Counted from the stretch's first letter, positions 16,103-26,882 are shown. The stretch is DNA of 64,000 bases from Sulfitobacter sp. F26204 (GCF_026410305.1 NZ_JAPMLQ010000001.1:124001-188000); one strand, 5' to 3'. Numbers and translations are program-made. The notes: generated from the letters alone by a model not told the origin.

Positions 16103-17344
16103 CTATGCCGTGACCAACCCTTCGAGACGCCGCTCCCGGATCGGTAGATGCACGACTGCGCTGAACGCGCCGATTGCCACACCAATCCACCACACCGCCG
16201 TATAGCTGCCAAATGCATCATACATCCGCCCGCCCAACCAGACGCCAAGGAAACTACCCAATTGGTGACTGAAAAATACAATGCCATAGAGCGTGCCCAT
16301 ATAACGCAGACCATAGATATGCGCGACCAGCCCCGAGGTCAGCGGCACTGTCGCCAGCCACAGTGAACCCATCGCAATTGAAAACAGGATGACCGTGACA
16401 GGTGTGATCGGAAACATGATAAACAGTGCAGCGACAATCGTTCGCCCGGTATAGATCCCCGCCAGCAGGTATTTCTTTGAATAACGCTTGCCCGCCCATC
16501 CTGCCGCCAAAGTACCGGCGATATTTGCCAGCCCGATCAGGGAAATCGCCACCGCACCAAGTGCCGAAGTCGTGGTGATCCCGATATTATGCAACACACC
16601 GCCCGCCAATATCGGGCCACATAACTCGGTCACGAAGGCCGGGAAATGGGCGGTGATAAAGGCCAACTGATAGCCACAGGAAAAGAAACCCAGAAAAATC
16701 AGTGTGTAGGAGGGGTCCTTGAAAGCCTTGATCAGGATCTGTCCCAGGCTTTCTTCCAACTCTGCCTTGCTTGCCATTTCAGGTGCCCGCATCAACGGCA
16801 GGGTCAGGATCAACGACACAACGACACCTGCAAACACCAGAAACGTGCTTTGCCAGGTCAGAAAGGTAAGCAACCATTCCGCCACGGGCGCACCGAACAC
16901 CTGACCGCCACTGCCCGCTGCGGTCACAATCGCCAGGGACATTGAACGGTTTTCTTCGGAAGACGCGCGCCCAACCACCGCCAGTATCACGCCAAACCCC
17001 GTGCCCGCGATGCCGAACCCTACCAGCCAGGCATAGGCCTGATGTTCTATCGGCGTTGTCGAATTGGCCGACAGGATCAGACCCGCAGCATAGACCAACG
17101 CCCCGATCACAATCGCCCGTCTGTCCCCGATCTTTTCCGCAAGCGCGCCGAAAATCGGCTGGCCGATACCCCAGGCAAGGTTCTGTATCGCAATCGCCAG
17201 CGAAAACTCCGCTCTGAGCCAGTTGAACTCTTCTGCAATCGGGATCTGGAACACCCCGAAAGAAGCACGCACCGCAAAGCTGATCAAGATGATCACGCAG
17301 CTGACAATCAGGACGGGGGTGATGAGGGGTGTGCGTGCTTGCAT
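16103..17344 (-). CDS. Major facilitator superfamily transporter
   Basis: 413-residue, 12-segment inner-membrane carrier. GQPIFGALAEKIGDRRAIVIGA (quoted in part) carries the MFS loop 2-3 motif G-x-x-x-D-R. Overall layout, with LASGFGIAGTGFGVIL-like residues in segment 4, resembles monocarboxylate/oxalate-type (OFA) carriers. The ATG at 17344 follows AAAGGAAACCCA. It is divergent from zapE. The substrate is not deducible. Confidence 0.88.
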   Translation of the reverse strand: MQARTPLITPVLIVSCVIILISFAVRASFGVFQIPIAEEFNWLRAEFSLAIAIQNLAWGIGQPIFGALAEKIGDRRAIVIGALVYAAGLILSANSTTPIEHQAYAWLVGFGIAGTGFGVILAVVGRASSEENRSMSLAIVTAAGSGGQVFGAPVAEWLLTFLTWQSTFLVFAGVVVSLILTLPLMRAPEMASKAELEESLGQILIKAFKDPSYTLIFLGFFSCGYQLAFITAHFPAFVTELCGPILAGGVLHNIGITTTSALGAVAISLIGLANIAGTLAAGWAGKRYSKKYLLAGIYTGRTIVAALFIMFPITPVTVILFSIAMGSLWLATVPLTSGLVAHIYGLRYMGTLYGIVFFSHQLGSFLGVWLGGRMYDAFGSYTAVWWIGVAIGAFSAVVHLPIRERRLEGLVTA

Positions 17345-17477
17345 TGGGTTTCCTTTGATCTGTGTCAGTCGTGACGCAGAACGACCGGACCGTCAAATAA
17401 AGCCTTGTGATGGATCCGACACCAAAGGGAATACCCATGGCTTTTCAAACCCATGCCGCATGGGATAAGGCTGTGCC

Positions 17478-18551
17478 ATGACCAGTTTGCGCGAAACATA
17501 TGATGCGATGATTGAAAACGGCACCCTACATGCCGACGATGCGCAACTGGCTGTGCTGTCCGAATTCGACCGCATACGCGACGCCCTTCTGCACCCTGTC
17601 AAAAGAGGCCTGTTTCGCAAAGCTCCGGAACCACCAAAAGGCCTGTACCTCTGGGGCGGTGTCGGACGTGGCAAATCCATGCTGATGGATATGTTTGTCG
17701 ACCATCTGGACGGTATCCCGACGCGACGCGTGCATTTTCATGCCTTTATGCAGGAAATTCATGGTGCAATGCACGAAGCCCGTAAAACCGGTGTCGATGA
17801 TGCGATTGCCCCTGTCGCCGCAGAGGTTGCGGCCTCTGTTCGTTTGCTGGCCTTTGACGAAATGCAGATCACCGACATCACCGATGCGATGATCGTCGGG
17901 CGTTTGTTTGAGGCCCTGTTCTCTGCCGGGGTCGTCGTCGTCACTACCTCCAACCGATTGCCAGACGCGCTTTACAAAGACGGGTTGAACCGCAACCTCT
18001 TTGTCCCATTCATCGAATTGATCAAAGCCAAAATGGTGGTGCATGAACTCGCCAGCCCCAAAGACTACCGCCAGGACCGACTGGCGGGCACACAGGTTTA
18101 CTTTACCCCTGTGAATGCAGAGGCACGCCGTGCCATGGATGCTGTCTGGCAGGATCTGGCAGGCAGTGCAGGCAGCCCGCTTGTTCTGCGGGTCAAGGGC
18201 CGCGATGTCGAGATCCCCCAATACCACAACGGCATGGCGCGGGCCCGGTTTCATGACCTTTGTGGCACTGCCCTCGGACCTGCAGATTACCTTGCACTGG
18301 CCGAAGCGGTGCGGGTCTTGCTGCTGGACGGGATACCGTCACTGGGTCGGAGCAATTTCAACGAGGCAAAGCGGTTCGTCACCCTGATCGATGCTCTTTA
18401 TGAAGCCAGGGTCAGGTTGATCTGTTCCGCCGCCGCAGCGCCGGAAATGTTGTATCTTGAGGGGGAAGGCACCTTCGAATTCGAACGCACGGCCTCACGG
18501 TTGCGCGAAATGCAGTCAGATGGCTGGGGCGTAGATGCTAATCAGCGATGA
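17478..18551 (+). CDS. zapE: Cell division protein ZapE (AFG1-like ATPase)
   Basis: 357-residue P-loop ATPase; in E. coli ZapE associates with the Z ring and modulates FtsZ bundles. Walker A is GGVGRGKS (60-67), Walker B LLAFDEMQITD, and the sensor region VVTTSNRLPDALYKDGLNR is typical of the AFG1 family. The mitochondrial relative LACE1 supports the family call. A small minus-strand gene overlaps its last 14 nt. Confidence 0.93.
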   Translation: MTSLRETYDAMIENGTLHADDAQLAVLSEFDRIRDALLHPVKRGLFRKAPEPPKGLYLWGGVGRGKSMLMDMFVDHLDGIPTRRVHFHAFMQEIHGAMHEARKTGVDDAIAPVAAEVAASVRLLAFDEMQITDITDAMIVGRLFEALFSAGVVVVTTSNRLPDALYKDGLNRNLFVPFIELIKAKMVVHELASPKDYRQDRLAGTQVYFTPVNAEARRAMDAVWQDLAGSAGSPLVLRVKGRDVEIPQYHNGMARARFHDLCGTALGPADYLALAEAVRVLLLDGIPSLGRSNFNEAKRFVTLIDALYEARVRLICSAAAAPEMLYLEGEGTFEFERTASRLREMQSDGWGVDANQR

Positions 18552-18729
18552 GTGAGAAACTGCCGCGCGTCACCTGATCCTCTGGGTGATAGGGGGCGTC
18601 GTTCATATAGAGCGACCAAACCCCGCCTGCGATGATCGCAAGGCCAATCAACACGAAAACCATCTGTGAAAACCCCTTTTTCTGGGACGAATCGTCAGGT
18701 TTCCTTACCGTTTTTACAGGTTTTTTCAT
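18538..18729 (-). CDS. Small single-pass membrane protein, 63 aa
   Basis: A basic N-terminus (MKKPVKTVRKPDDSSQKKG) is followed by one membrane segment, MVFVLIGLAIIAGGVWSLYM, and a short polar tail. AGGAAGAGCGTG lies before the ATG at 18729; two upstream ATGs at 18744 and 18747 are alternatives. Its 3' end overlaps the zapE 3' end tail-to-tail by 14 nt. I do not recognise a family. The positive-inside layout supports a real gene. Confidence 0.55.
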   Translation of the reverse strand: MKKPVKTVRKPDDSSQKKGFSQMVFVLIGLAIIAGGVWSLYMNDAPYHPEDQVTRGSFSLIAD

Positions 18730-18835
18730 CACGCTCTTCCTCATCACATATCAGCTATCGCGCCGCACGGGCACTTCTGAATTTTGAGGAATCTTAAACC
18801 ACCGTTTTGTGACTGTAGAGTAACGGCTCGGAAAA

Positions 18836-20110
18836 TTATCCGTTCTGACGCAAAACGGCACCAGCCAGATAAAGCGACCCGCAAATCAGTATCTTGGCCA
18901 GTGGATCCACCTTGATGATGCTGCGCAGGGCAGTCTCGACACTGTCTGCTTCCGTTGCTGCAATGCCCACGGCACGCGCCGCTTGGGCAGTTTCTGCCGC
19001 GGACAAGGTCGCCGCCTCACCCGGAATCGAAACCGCTTGCAGGCTTTGCACATGCTCGGCAAGAGGGCGCATATACCCTGTGATGTCCTTGGTGTTCAGC
19101 ATGCCGCAAATCAAATGCGTCGGGCGCGCGCCACCCTGTGCCAATACCGCCGCCAGGGCCTGCCCCGCCGCCGCATTATGTCCGCCATCAAGCCAAAGTT
19201 CGGCAGTACCTGCAATCTCTATCAATGGGCCAGTTCGCAATCTCTGCATCCGCGCGGGCCACTGGGCGGTGGTGACAGCTGCCTCGCAGGCTTTCGCATC
19301 CATACCGAACAACCGTAGCGCCGCCAACGCAGCACCGGCATTTTGTACCTGATGTGCCCCCAGCAGATTAGGCAACGGCAGATCCAGCAGTCCATGATCG
19401 TCCTGATAGACCATGCGTTCCCCTTCAATCCCGACGTGCCAATGCTGCCCATAGACCATCAGCGGCGCGCCCTTTTTTGCCGCCACCGCCTCGATTACCT
19501 CAAGCGCTTCGTCCTGTTGCGGGCCAACGACGCAGGGCACATTGCGCTTGATGATCCCGGCCTTTTCGCCTGCGATTTCGGCCAATGTTTCCCCTAGATA
19601 TTGCTGGTGATCCAGCGATACAGGGGTGATGATGCTCAGCGTCACTTTGTCGGTGACATTCGTCGCGTCCAGCCGCCCGCCCAGGCCGACCTCAAGCAAG
19701 GTGAAATCTGCTGGCATGCGGGCAAAAGCCAACAAGGCGGCTGCGGTAGTGATTTCGAAATAGGTGATCATCTGGTCCGCGTTGACCGCGTAACATTCAT
19801 CCAGAACAGCCGCCAGCGCCTCTTCATCGATCAAGGTACCCGCCAGCCGAATGCGTTCATGAAACCGTGCCAGGTGCGGTGAGGTATAGGCGTGCACCGT
19901 TTTTCCCGCCGCCTCAAGGCCCGCACGGATCATCGCCTGGGTTGACCCCTTGCCATTGGTACCCGCAAGATGGACGATCGGCGGCAGGCGCTCTTGCGGA
20001 TTGTCCAGCGCCGCAAGCAACCTGAACATCCGATCCAAGGTCAGATCCATCACCTTGGGGTGCAAGGCCATCATCCGTTCCAGAATGACATCCGAGGTTT
20101 GTGCGTTCAT
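18836..20110 (-). CDS. folC: Bifunctional folylpolyglutamate synthase / dihydrofolate synthase
   Basis: Adds glutamate to dihydropteroate and to folates; cytosolic Mur-ligase-like enzyme. The P-loop is GTNGKGST (50-57), the DHF-binding stretch [15 protein letters not shown] follows, and later [14 protein letters not shown] and [22 protein letters not shown] are diagnostic. The length of 424 residues is normal. Its start overlaps the accD stop by 4 nt, the common alphaproteobacterial accD-folC order. Confidence 0.97.
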   Translation of the reverse strand: MNAQTSDVILERMMALHPKVMDLTLDRMFRLLAALDNPQERLPPIVHLAGTNGKGSTQAMIRAGLEAAGKTVHAYTSPHLARFHERIRLAGTLIDEEALAAVLDECYAVNADQMITYFEITTAAALLAFARMPADFTLLEVGLGGRLDATNVTDKVTLSIITPVSLDHQQYLGETLAEIAGEKAGIIKRNVPCVVGPQQDEALEVIEAVAAKKGAPLMVYGQHWHVGIEGERMVYQDDHGLLDLPLPNLLGAHQVQNAGAALAALRLFGMDAKACEAAVTTAQWPARMQRLRTGPLIEIAGTAELWLDGGHNAAAGQALAAVLAQGGARPTHLICGMLNTKDITGYMRPLAEHVQSLQAVSIPGEAATLSAAETAQAARAVGIAATEADSVETALRSIIKVDPLAKILICGSLYLAGAVLRQNG

Positions 20111-21054
20111 TTAGATTTGCTGCCCTGATCCACGGCCGTTTCGGTCAATGCATTGTCCAGTTCACCGCCCTTGTCAGGGGGCGGCAGATCCCCGCGCACA
20201 GCAGGCGGCAAGCCAAGCAACATACGCGTGATACTGATCAGTTCATCACGCAAGGCGGTGCGGTGTGTAACACGGTCCAGCATGCCGTGATCCAGCAAAT
20301 ACTCCGCCCGCTGAAAGCCATCGGGCAGTTTTTCACGGATGGTCTGTTCGATCACCCGTGGTCCGGCGAAGCAGATCAGCGCGTTAGGTTCGGCGATATG
20401 AACATCACCCAGCATCGCATAGCTTGCCGTCACACCACCGGTAGTCGGATGGGTCAGCACCACGATATAGGGCAGCCCCGCCTCCTTTAGCATTTGCACC
20501 GCGACCGTCGTGCGCGGCATCTGCATAAGGGACAAGATCCCTTCTTGCATCCGCGCCCCGCCAGCCGCCGAAAACAGGATCAGCGGGCGCTTCAGCTTTA
20601 CGGCTTCTTCTGCCGCTGCAACAATAGCATTGCCGACATACATCCCCATGGATCCCGCCATAAACGAAAAATCCTGACAGGCCGCGACAATCGGTGTGCG
20701 CCCCATCTCGCCCGTGGCGACCAACATGGCCTCGGCCTCTCCGGTTTCCTTTTGGGCCGCTTTCAAACGGTCCGGGTATTTTTTCTGATCTCGAAAATGC
20801 AGCGGATCAGGCGTCGGTGATGGCACCTCGACCTCGACAAAAACGCCCCCATCAAAAAGCGCGGTCAACCGTTCACGCGGACTGATCTGCATGTGATGGT
20901 CGCAGTTCGTACAGACGTTCAGGTTGTCCGAGACTTCGCGGTGAAACAGCATGGTGCCGCAATCATCACATTTGGTCCACAGATTGTCTGGCGTCTCGCG
21001 CCGAGAAAAGATCGAGTTGATCCGAGGACGGACATAGTTGTTGATCCAGTTCAT
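20107..21054 (-). CDS. accD: Acetyl-CoA carboxylase carboxyltransferase subunit beta
   Basis: With AccA transfers the carboxyl group from biotin to acetyl-CoA, the committed step of fatty acid synthesis. The N-terminal zinc ribbon has Cys29, Cys32, Cys48 and Cys51. Crotonase-fold motifs include [27 protein letters not shown] and [18 protein letters not shown]. 315 residues, with a Gly/Pro-rich C-terminal tail. Translationally coupled to folC. The ABC-like gene lies 142 nt upstream on the same strand, separated by a hairpin. Confidence 0.97.
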   Translation of the reverse strand: MNWINNYVRPRINSIFSRRETPDNLWTKCDDCGTMLFHREVSDNLNVCTNCDHHMQISPRERLTALFDGGVFVEVEVPSPTPDPLHFRDQKKYPDRLKAAQKETGEAEAMLVATGEMGRTPIVAACQDFSFMAGSMGMYVGNAIVAAAEEAVKLKRPLILFSAAGGARMQEGILSLMQMPRTTVAVQMLKEAGLPYIVVLTHPTTGGVTASYAMLGDVHIAEPNALICFAGPRVIEQTIREKLPDGFQRAEYLLDHGMLDRVTHRTALRDELISITRMLLGLPPAVRGDLPPPDKGGELDNALTETAVDQGSKSK

Positions 21055-21170
21055 GCGGGGTTCCTGATGCTTTGGTTGGTACCGAGATAAGCCTAGCCCA
21101 GCGAAAATGCAATCAACGGCTGATGTCCATCTGCACGACCGGGCACAGCCACGGTTTGATGCTTATCGCC

Positions 21171-21192
21171 GCCCTTCAAGCCATAGAAGGGC
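21171..21192 (-). terminator. Hairpin between the ABC-like gene and accD
   Basis: GCCCTTC (21171-21177) and GAAGGGC (21186-21192) form a perfect 7-bp stem around an 8-nt loop, 4 nt beyond the stop of the ABC-like gene. On the minus strand no T-run follows; on the plus strand CCCGTTATTTTTC does. It may mark the end of the ABC-like transcript. Weak as a factor-independent terminator. Confidence 0.4.
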
Positions 21193-21196
21193 CCCG

Positions 21197-24100
21197 TTAT
21201 TTTTCGGCGTCATCCGGTTTGTCCGTCGGCGAGGGCAATGGCGTGTCGCGGGGCACATCGATCCCTTGGGTAATCAGAATATCCGCTACCCCCGTCAAAT
21301 AACCAGCGACGGTCCGCAGCAAGCTCAGCAAAACCACCTTGTCGCTTTCAATCACTGATCTGAACTGCTCTGCCCCGATGCGCAGGAATCTGGTCTCCTC
21401 GACGGCAGTCAGGTCCAACTGGCGCGGCTCGTCCAGAATGATCGAAAGATCACCAATCAACCGTCCTGGCACCACATCTGAAACATGGCGAAACACGCCA
21501 TCCTCGCCGGTATTTCCCAGTACCGCCTGCCCCGATAGACACAGATATGCAGCATCCGGGCGCTCCGCGGCCGAAAAGATCCGCTGCCCCGCCTCGGCGG
21601 TGTACCATTGCGCTGCAAATGCCAGCAACCGCTGACTGCGCCGGTCCAGGGAGGCGAACAATTCGTTTTCTGAGATAATCTGTAGTTTGCGGCGCAGATC
21701 GTTAGAGGCCGGATCTTCGTATTCGAATTGATCCGAGGTCTCGACCCCGTTGATCTGTCCGTTCTTGATCTCAACATGCAGGTCGAAATCCTGCGGTGCC
21801 GCAAATGTGTCGTTGATATAGATCTGTGTTGTTTGAGGCAGCAACTCACTCAGCTGATTGCGCACCTGCGCCTGTGCCTTTACGTCCTTACCGACAAGCA
21901 ATTGGTTCAGAACCAATACATCCGGACGTTTGATCGCCGCACGCCCAAAGGCGGCACGTTGTTGAAATGCCGCTGGCAGATTTGTGCCACCGATGGCAGT
22001 GGGGACATCAAACAGGTTCTGCGACACCTGTTGTTTCAGATCGTGTTTTTCCAACACCTGCGTCACCACGTCCCGCACCAGATCGGCTTGAAGACCGGCC
22101 ATGGCAGAAATACGTCCATAAAGCAGGTTTTCCAGCACCGTCGCCCGCGGCATATAGGTCTCTGGTTCGATCGCGATGAACAAATCCTTTGCCTGTTCGC
22201 GCAAACGCGCCCCATTGGTTTTGCGAACATGCAGGATTTCCTGTTTGAAGCTCTCCGGAAAGGACGGGCCGATCTGTTCGGCCGTCAGGGCAAAAGGCAC
22301 CGTCAACAGCAGCGCGAATTCACGCGAAGACAGCGCATGATCACCCCGTTCGCGGCGACGCTGCGCAATATCGACCAATTGTTCATAAAGCGATTCATCA
22401 ATACCCAAGGCTGTGAACAGCGGATGGTCTGTGCCGTCCAGACCAAATGTCCGGTGCAGCGTTTCCACCAGGGTCTGGGATATACCGATGCCCTGTTCGG
22501 CCAGACCCTGATCCATGACCATGGCCAGAAAACCACCTTCGGCCACCAGCTCTTCCTGAGTGATGGCGTATCTTGGGGCGGCAAACATCAGGTTGCCTCC
22601 CAAAGGAACAGCCGGATTGAACAACGCGGGATCAAAACGGTAAACCACCTTGTCCAGCCCTTCGGCCACCAACTGTTTGTGCACTTCATCGCGCAAACCG
22701 ACAATGCGGCGGGCCAGCTCTGGATGGTTTTCGGGCACCATTATCGCATCCAGCATGCGGTCGAATATCGTATCAGCGGTGCCAAGCGCCTGTGTGATCT
22801 CATACCAAAAGGCCATGACCTCTTCCTTGGTGCTCAGATCGGCGATTGCCGGGTCCAGCCAATCAGCGCGGGTGCTGTCGGGACTATTGCCGCTGCGTTG
22901 CGCCTCGATTGAAAAACGGTCCTTGTGGTTGGGGTCCCACAACACGGTTTTCGGGCTGGTGCGCAACGGCATCAACAGGTTGCTGCCAACATCTCCTTGA
23001 AACAGATAGGGCTGCGACTGCGCGTATCCGATCCGCGCCGCGACCACCGCCTGATGCAGACCGGCAAGGTCATGACCCGCCATCGTGACATGGCCCCGCG
23101 TCGGATTGATCTCACGGGTCAGGACTTCTGACAGGGCGGTGCGTTCTGACTGGTTGTTGACCTGCAACGCGACATGACTGCCCACGGGTATGGTCAGTGA
23201 AATGTCGCGCAACACCATGTCACCACCACCATTGCGCACCGAAACATTGGATAATTCTATGTCACCGCGCAGATGCGGCGCAGTTTCGGGCGCATCGTCA
23301 AACAACTTTTGATCGATCATATTGATCGGGTCGAACCGTTCGATCACCACGTCCCAGCGCAACGCCATATCCTGGGTCTGGTTGTAATAGACCAGCAGTT
23401 CCTTCCACGGGCTGGACAGGTCCTTGTATGCCGCCAGGGCAGCAACCAGCGCACCAACGGTAATATCTCCCTTGATCGCCAGGTATCCACCAACGGAGTA
23501 AAAGAAAAACGGGGTCATTTGGGTGATGAAGTTGTTGATGAACTTCATAAAGAACTTTTTTTGATAGATTCGAAAGCGCACCTCGAACAGCCGTCCCAAA
23601 CGATCCGTAAACGCCGCCTGACGGTATCGCCAGCCGCCATTGGTGCGCAGATCGGTGATCCCAGCCGCCGTTTCGCCGATCTCAGACGCAAAATGGCGCA
23701 CTTCCTTGATGCGTTCCTTGTTCAACAGGTTGATCTGGCGTTGCAACATCGGGATCAACCAGGCTTGCAACGGAATCAGCGCCACACCCGCCAGCCCGAA
23801 CCACGGGCTTTGCAAAAACAGGAAAAACACGATGATCAGCATCTGACCGGCCTGAAACACCGGTTGCGCCACAGCGTCACCCATCAGTCCCCCCATCGGC
23901 TCTGCCTCGGACGTGACCATCGACACCAATTCCCCCTGACTGGTGTTCTGGAAATAACTGCGCGGAAACCGCATCATCCGGCTAACCAATTGGTAGCGAA
24001 ACCGGCGCAACATGCGTTCGGCAACCACACCTTTCAAGGTGTTCAGCCGCATCTTGAGCAGCCCATGCACCAATACCGCCCCGAGATAGCCAAAACAGAG

Positions 24101-24304
24101 CGTCAGCAGGAATTGGACCTGCGTGAACTCCATGCCCAGGACATCGACCACATCGCTTTCGGATCCGATGGCATCGTTGATGATCCGCTTGGGCAGTTCC
24201 AGAGTGGCATAGAGGAATGGAAAGGTGACAAGGGTGAACGCCAGCAGGATCATCTGTTCGCGGCGTGAATACTTCCAGATGAAGGAAAAGATGCTGGGTT
24301 CCAT
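21197..24304 (-). CDS. ABC-exporter-like protein with degenerate ATPase domain, long insert and cyclic-nucleotide-binding-like domain
   Basis: 1035 residues. Residues 1-320 are an ABC exporter membrane domain (type I fold; YFQNTSQGELVSMVTSEAEP is typical). The nucleotide-binding domain starts near 348 (IELSNVSV, VLRDISLTIPVG) but each ATP motif is changed: Walker A reads VNNQSERTAL (381-390) with no GKS/T, the signature reads GGTNLPAAFQQR (772-783) instead of LSGGQ, Walker B ends LVLNQ (797-801) instead of DE, and the switch-histidine position is YINDTF. An insert of about 280 residues (440-720), charged and helical, splits the domain. Residues 880-1000 resemble a CRP-type cNMP-binding domain (ERPDAAYLCLSGQAVL, GRLIGDLSIILDEPRQ). 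One half-transporter gene is expected to dimerise; ATP hydrolysis is unlikely. Function unknown. Confidence 0.85.
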   Translation of the reverse strand: MEPSIFSFIWKYSRREQMILLAFTLVTFPFLYATLELPKRIINDAIGSESDVVDVLGMEFTQVQFLLTLCFGYLGAVLVHGLLKMRLNTLKGVVAERMLRRFRYQLVSRMMRFPRSYFQNTSQGELVSMVTSEAEPMGGLMGDAVAQPVFQAGQMLIIVFFLFLQSPWFGLAGVALIPLQAWLIPMLQRQINLLNKERIKEVRHFASEIGETAAGITDLRTNGGWRYRQAAFTDRLGRLFEVRFRIYQKKFFMKFINNFITQMTPFFFYSVGGYLAIKGDITVGALVAALAAYKDLSSPWKELLVYYNQTQDMALRWDVVIERFDPINMIDQKLFDDAPETAPHLRGDIELSNVSVRNGGGDMVLRDISLTIPVGSHVALQVNNQSERTALSEVLTREINPTRGHVTMAGHDLAGLHQAVVAARIGYAQSQPYLFQGDVGSNLLMPLRTSPKTVLWDPNHKDRFSIEAQRSGNSPDSTRADWLDPAIADLSTKEEVMAFWYEITQALGTADTIFDRMLDAIMVPENHPELARRIVGLRDEVHKQLVAEGLDKVVYRFDPALFNPAVPLGGNLMFAAPRYAITQEELVAEGGFLAMVMDQGLAEQGIGISQTLVETLHRTFGLDGTDHPLFTALGIDESLYEQLVDIAQRRRERGDHALSSREFALLLTVPFALTAEQIGPSFPESFKQEILHVRKTNGARLREQAKDLFIAIEPETYMPRATVLENLLYGRISAMAGLQADLVRDVVTQVLEKHDLKQQVSQNLFDVPTAIGGTNLPAAFQQRAAFGRAAIKRPDVLVLNQLLVGKDVKAQAQVRNQLSELLPQTTQIYINDTFAAPQDFDLHVEIKNGQINGVETSDQFEYEDPASNDLRRKLQIISENELFASLDRRSQRLLAFAAQWYTAEAGQRIFSAAERPDAAYLCLSGQAVLGNTGEDGVFRHVSDVVPGRLIGDLSIILDEPRQLDLTAVEETRFLRIGAEQFRSVIESDKVVLLSLLRTVAGYLTGVADILITQGIDVPRDTPLPSPTDKPDDAEK

Positions 24305-24437
24305 TAGGGGCTTTCAAATGCGCTTTGGTTCAAACTAGGTCCGTGGCACAGGCATTACAACATTACCACTTGGCCTTGCAGCGCAGCACCTGCACGACTA
24401 TTCCGTTCTAGACAAGATTTTCCGAGGGAGCCATCAG

Positions 24438-26204
24438 ATGTCCAGCAACCAGCGTTTTGATAAAACCAGACTGCCCAGCCGTCATGTGACCGAAGGGCCA
24501 GCGCGTGCACCGCATCGGTCCTATTATTACGCGATGGGCATGACAGAAGAAGAGATTCACCAGCCGCTGGTCGGCGTCGCTACTTGCTGGAATGAAGCCG
24601 CACCATGCAATATCGCACTGTCGCGTCAGGCCCAGGCAGTCAAGGCCGGCGTCAAGGACGAACAGGGCACACCGCGCGAATTCACCACCATTACCGTCAC
24701 TGACGGGATCGCTATGGGCCATGAAGGCATGCGTTCGTCACTCGCATCACGCGATGCCATTGCCGATACTGTTGAGCTGACCATGCGCGGGCATTGCTAT
24801 GACGCGCTTGTCGGCTTGGCAGGATGCGACAAATCCCTTCCCGGCATGATGATGGCAATGCTGCGCCTGAACACGCCTTCGGTTTTTCTTTACGGTGGAT
24901 CGATCTTGCCCGGCAAAGCGCCTAAAGGTGCGGATGTACCGCAAAGTTTCGCGGAACGTGACCTGACGGTTCAGGACATGTTCGAGGCCGTCGGCAACTA
25001 TCAGTCCGGCACCATGACCGAAGCGGAACTCGAAATTCTTGAACGTGTTGCCTGCCCTTCAGCGGGGGCCTGTGGTGGTCAGTTCACGGCCAATACCATG
25101 GCCTGTGTCTCTGAAGCGATTGGCCTCGCCTTGCCCAACTCCTCAGGCATGCCCGCGCCGTACAAGGATCGCGACGAATATGGCCGCGCTTCCGGTGCCG
25201 CTGTCATGAACCTGATCGAAAAGAACATCCGTGCCCGCGACATCTGTACCCGCGAAGCCTTTGAAAACGCGGCGCGCATCGTGGCCTGCACCGGCGGGTC
25301 CACCAACGCGGGTCTGCACCTGCCCGCCATGGCGCATGAAGCCGGCATCGAGTTCTTCCTTGAAGATGTCTGCGCAATCTTCCGCGACACGCCGCACTTT
25401 GTCGATATGAAACCGGGCGGTGCCTATGTCGCCAAAGACCTGTACGACGCGGGCGGTGTGCCGGTTGTAATGAACGAGTTGCGCAAGGCTGGTCTGATCC
25501 ATACCGACTGTATGACGGCCACCGGCTATTCCATCGGTGAGGAACTGGACAAGATCACCCGCGAGGCCGACGGCAAGGTCATCCACGCCATCGACAACCC
25601 GATCAGCAAAACCGGCGGCGTTGTCGGGCTCAAAGGGAACCTTGCCCCGGAAGGGGCCATCGTGAAAATCGCGGGCATGTCCGAAGATGACATTGTCTTT
25701 ACCGGCCCTGCACTGATATTTGAATGTGAACAGGATGCCTTTGAAGCGGTGCAAAACCGCACCTATTCCGAAGGCGACGTCTTTGTGATCCGCAACGAAG
25801 GTCCGCGTGGTGGGCCCGGCATGCGCGAAATGCTGGCGACAACCGCCGCACTCTCCGGTCAAGGCATGGGCAAAAAAGTAGCGCTCATCACGGACGGTCG
25901 TTTCTCCGGTGCGACCCGTGGTTTCTGTGTCGGTCACGTCGGCCCCGAAGCGGCACTAGGCGGCCCGATCGGCCTTCTCCAGAATGGCGACATGATCACC
26001 CTGAATGCCATCGAAGGGAGCATCACCGTAGACTTGACGGACGAGGAACTGGCCGCCCGCAAGGCAAAGTGGACCGGCCCGCGTCCCACAAACTATGCCT
26101 CTGGTGCCCTGTGGAAATATGCGCAACTGGTCGGCCCAACCTATCTGGGTGCGGTCACACATCCCGGCGCTGCGGCAGAAACCCATGATTACATGGAACT
26201 ATAA
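24438..26204 (+). CDS. ilvD: Dihydroxy-acid dehydratase
   Basis: Dehydrates 2,3-dihydroxy-isovalerate and 2,3-dihydroxy-3-methylvalerate in valine/isoleucine synthesis; iron-sulfur enzyme. The 588 residues carry the cluster cysteines in WNEAAPCN (Cys57), GCDKSLPG (Cys130) and [15 protein letters not shown] (Cys211), and the C-terminal motif [16 protein letters not shown]. The ATG follows GAGGGAGCCATCAG. Its last 20 nt overlap the following lipoprotein gene. It is divergent from the ABC-like gene. Confidence 0.97.
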   Translation: MSSNQRFDKTRLPSRHVTEGPARAPHRSYYYAMGMTEEEIHQPLVGVATCWNEAAPCNIALSRQAQAVKAGVKDEQGTPREFTTITVTDGIAMGHEGMRSSLASRDAIADTVELTMRGHCYDALVGLAGCDKSLPGMMMAMLRLNTPSVFLYGGSILPGKAPKGADVPQSFAERDLTVQDMFEAVGNYQSGTMTEAELEILERVACPSAGACGGQFTANTMACVSEAIGLALPNSSGMPAPYKDRDEYGRASGAAVMNLIEKNIRARDICTREAFENAARIVACTGGSTNAGLHLPAMAHEAGIEFFLEDVCAIFRDTPHFVDMKPGGAYVAKDLYDAGGVPVVMNELRKAGLIHTDCMTATGYSIGEELDKITREADGKVIHAIDNPISKTGGVVGLKGNLAPEGAIVKIAGMSEDDIVFTGPALIFECEQDAFEAVQNRTYSEGDVFVIRNEGPRGGPGMREMLATTAALSGQGMGKKVALITDGRFSGATRGFCVGHVGPEAALGGPIGLLQNGDMITLNAIEGSITVDLTDEELAARKAKWTGPRPTNYASGALWKYAQLVGPTYLGAVTHPGAAAETHDYMEL

Positions 26205-26763
26205 GGGCGCGCTTGCCGCTCTCGCCCTGATCTCGCTTGCGGCATGCGAAGAAGGTCAGGGCGGTGCATTCCCACAAACATCGACCGCAACAAGACCGGT
26301 CGCGCTGTCACAGGCAAAAATGGCCTTTGGTGCCGTCACGCTGATGGCTCCTATCGGGTTTTGCATCGACAAGAGTTCATTGAAACAGAACTTTGCCTTG
26401 ATGGCACGCTGTGACGCCTTGGGTGCGCCCTCTGCCTCTGCGGGGGCACCTACGGCTATTCTGACGGCCAGCTTTTCACGCGCAAGCACAACGATCCCAA
26501 CCGCGCTTGATACCACAACCGCTCTTGGCCTTGATGCGCCATCGGATGCGGTTGAATACGAAAACAGTGTGACATTTCGTGCCAGGGGTCCGTCTCCTGC
26601 CAAGGGGTTAAGCGGCACCCACTGGCGCGGGACCGCACGAGTCGGCACACAGATGATGGGCCTTGCGCTTTATGGTCCCGCAGGCGGGCGCGCCGTCAGT
26701 GCCGAAGGCCGTGCATTGCTGGTTGCCCTGATTGCCAAGATGAGTTCAGAAACACAGGACTGA
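26185..26763 (+). CDS. Hypothetical lipoprotein
   Basis: 192 residues with a lipoprotein signal, [13 protein letters not shown] (lipid Cys21), and a mature domain without a family I recognise. The start at 26185 lies inside ilvD (20-nt overlap) and is the only ATG giving a signal peptide in this frame. It has one later cysteine pair (FCIDKSS, MARCDA). Expression is probably coupled to ilvD translation; a functional link is not implied. Confidence 0.72.
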   Translation: MITWNYKGALAALALISLAACEEGQGGAFPQTSTATRPVALSQAKMAFGAVTLMAPIGFCIDKSSLKQNFALMARCDALGAPSASAGAPTAILTASFSRASTTIPTALDTTTALGLDAPSDAVEYENSVTFRARGPSPAKGLSGTHWRGTARVGTQMMGLALYGPAGGRAVSAEGRALLVALIAKMSSETQD

Positions 26764-26882
26764 TTGTTTCGACTTTGGCAACACAGCAGAATAATGCCTG
26801 TGATTGTCGCCTATTTATTTGAATGAAACCAATCGCACCGATAAGCTGCGCAAACACCAAGAACCATCAAGGCACAGGCGTC

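Noticed and set aside
21728-22912. A 394-codon open frame on the plus strand
   Set aside because: It lies wholly antisense to the ABC-like gene, has shadow-type composition rich in His, Gln and Arg, and no ribosome site or family resemblance.
23273-24268. A 331-codon open frame on the plus strand
   Set aside because: Antisense shadow of the ABC-like membrane domain; no recognisable domain.
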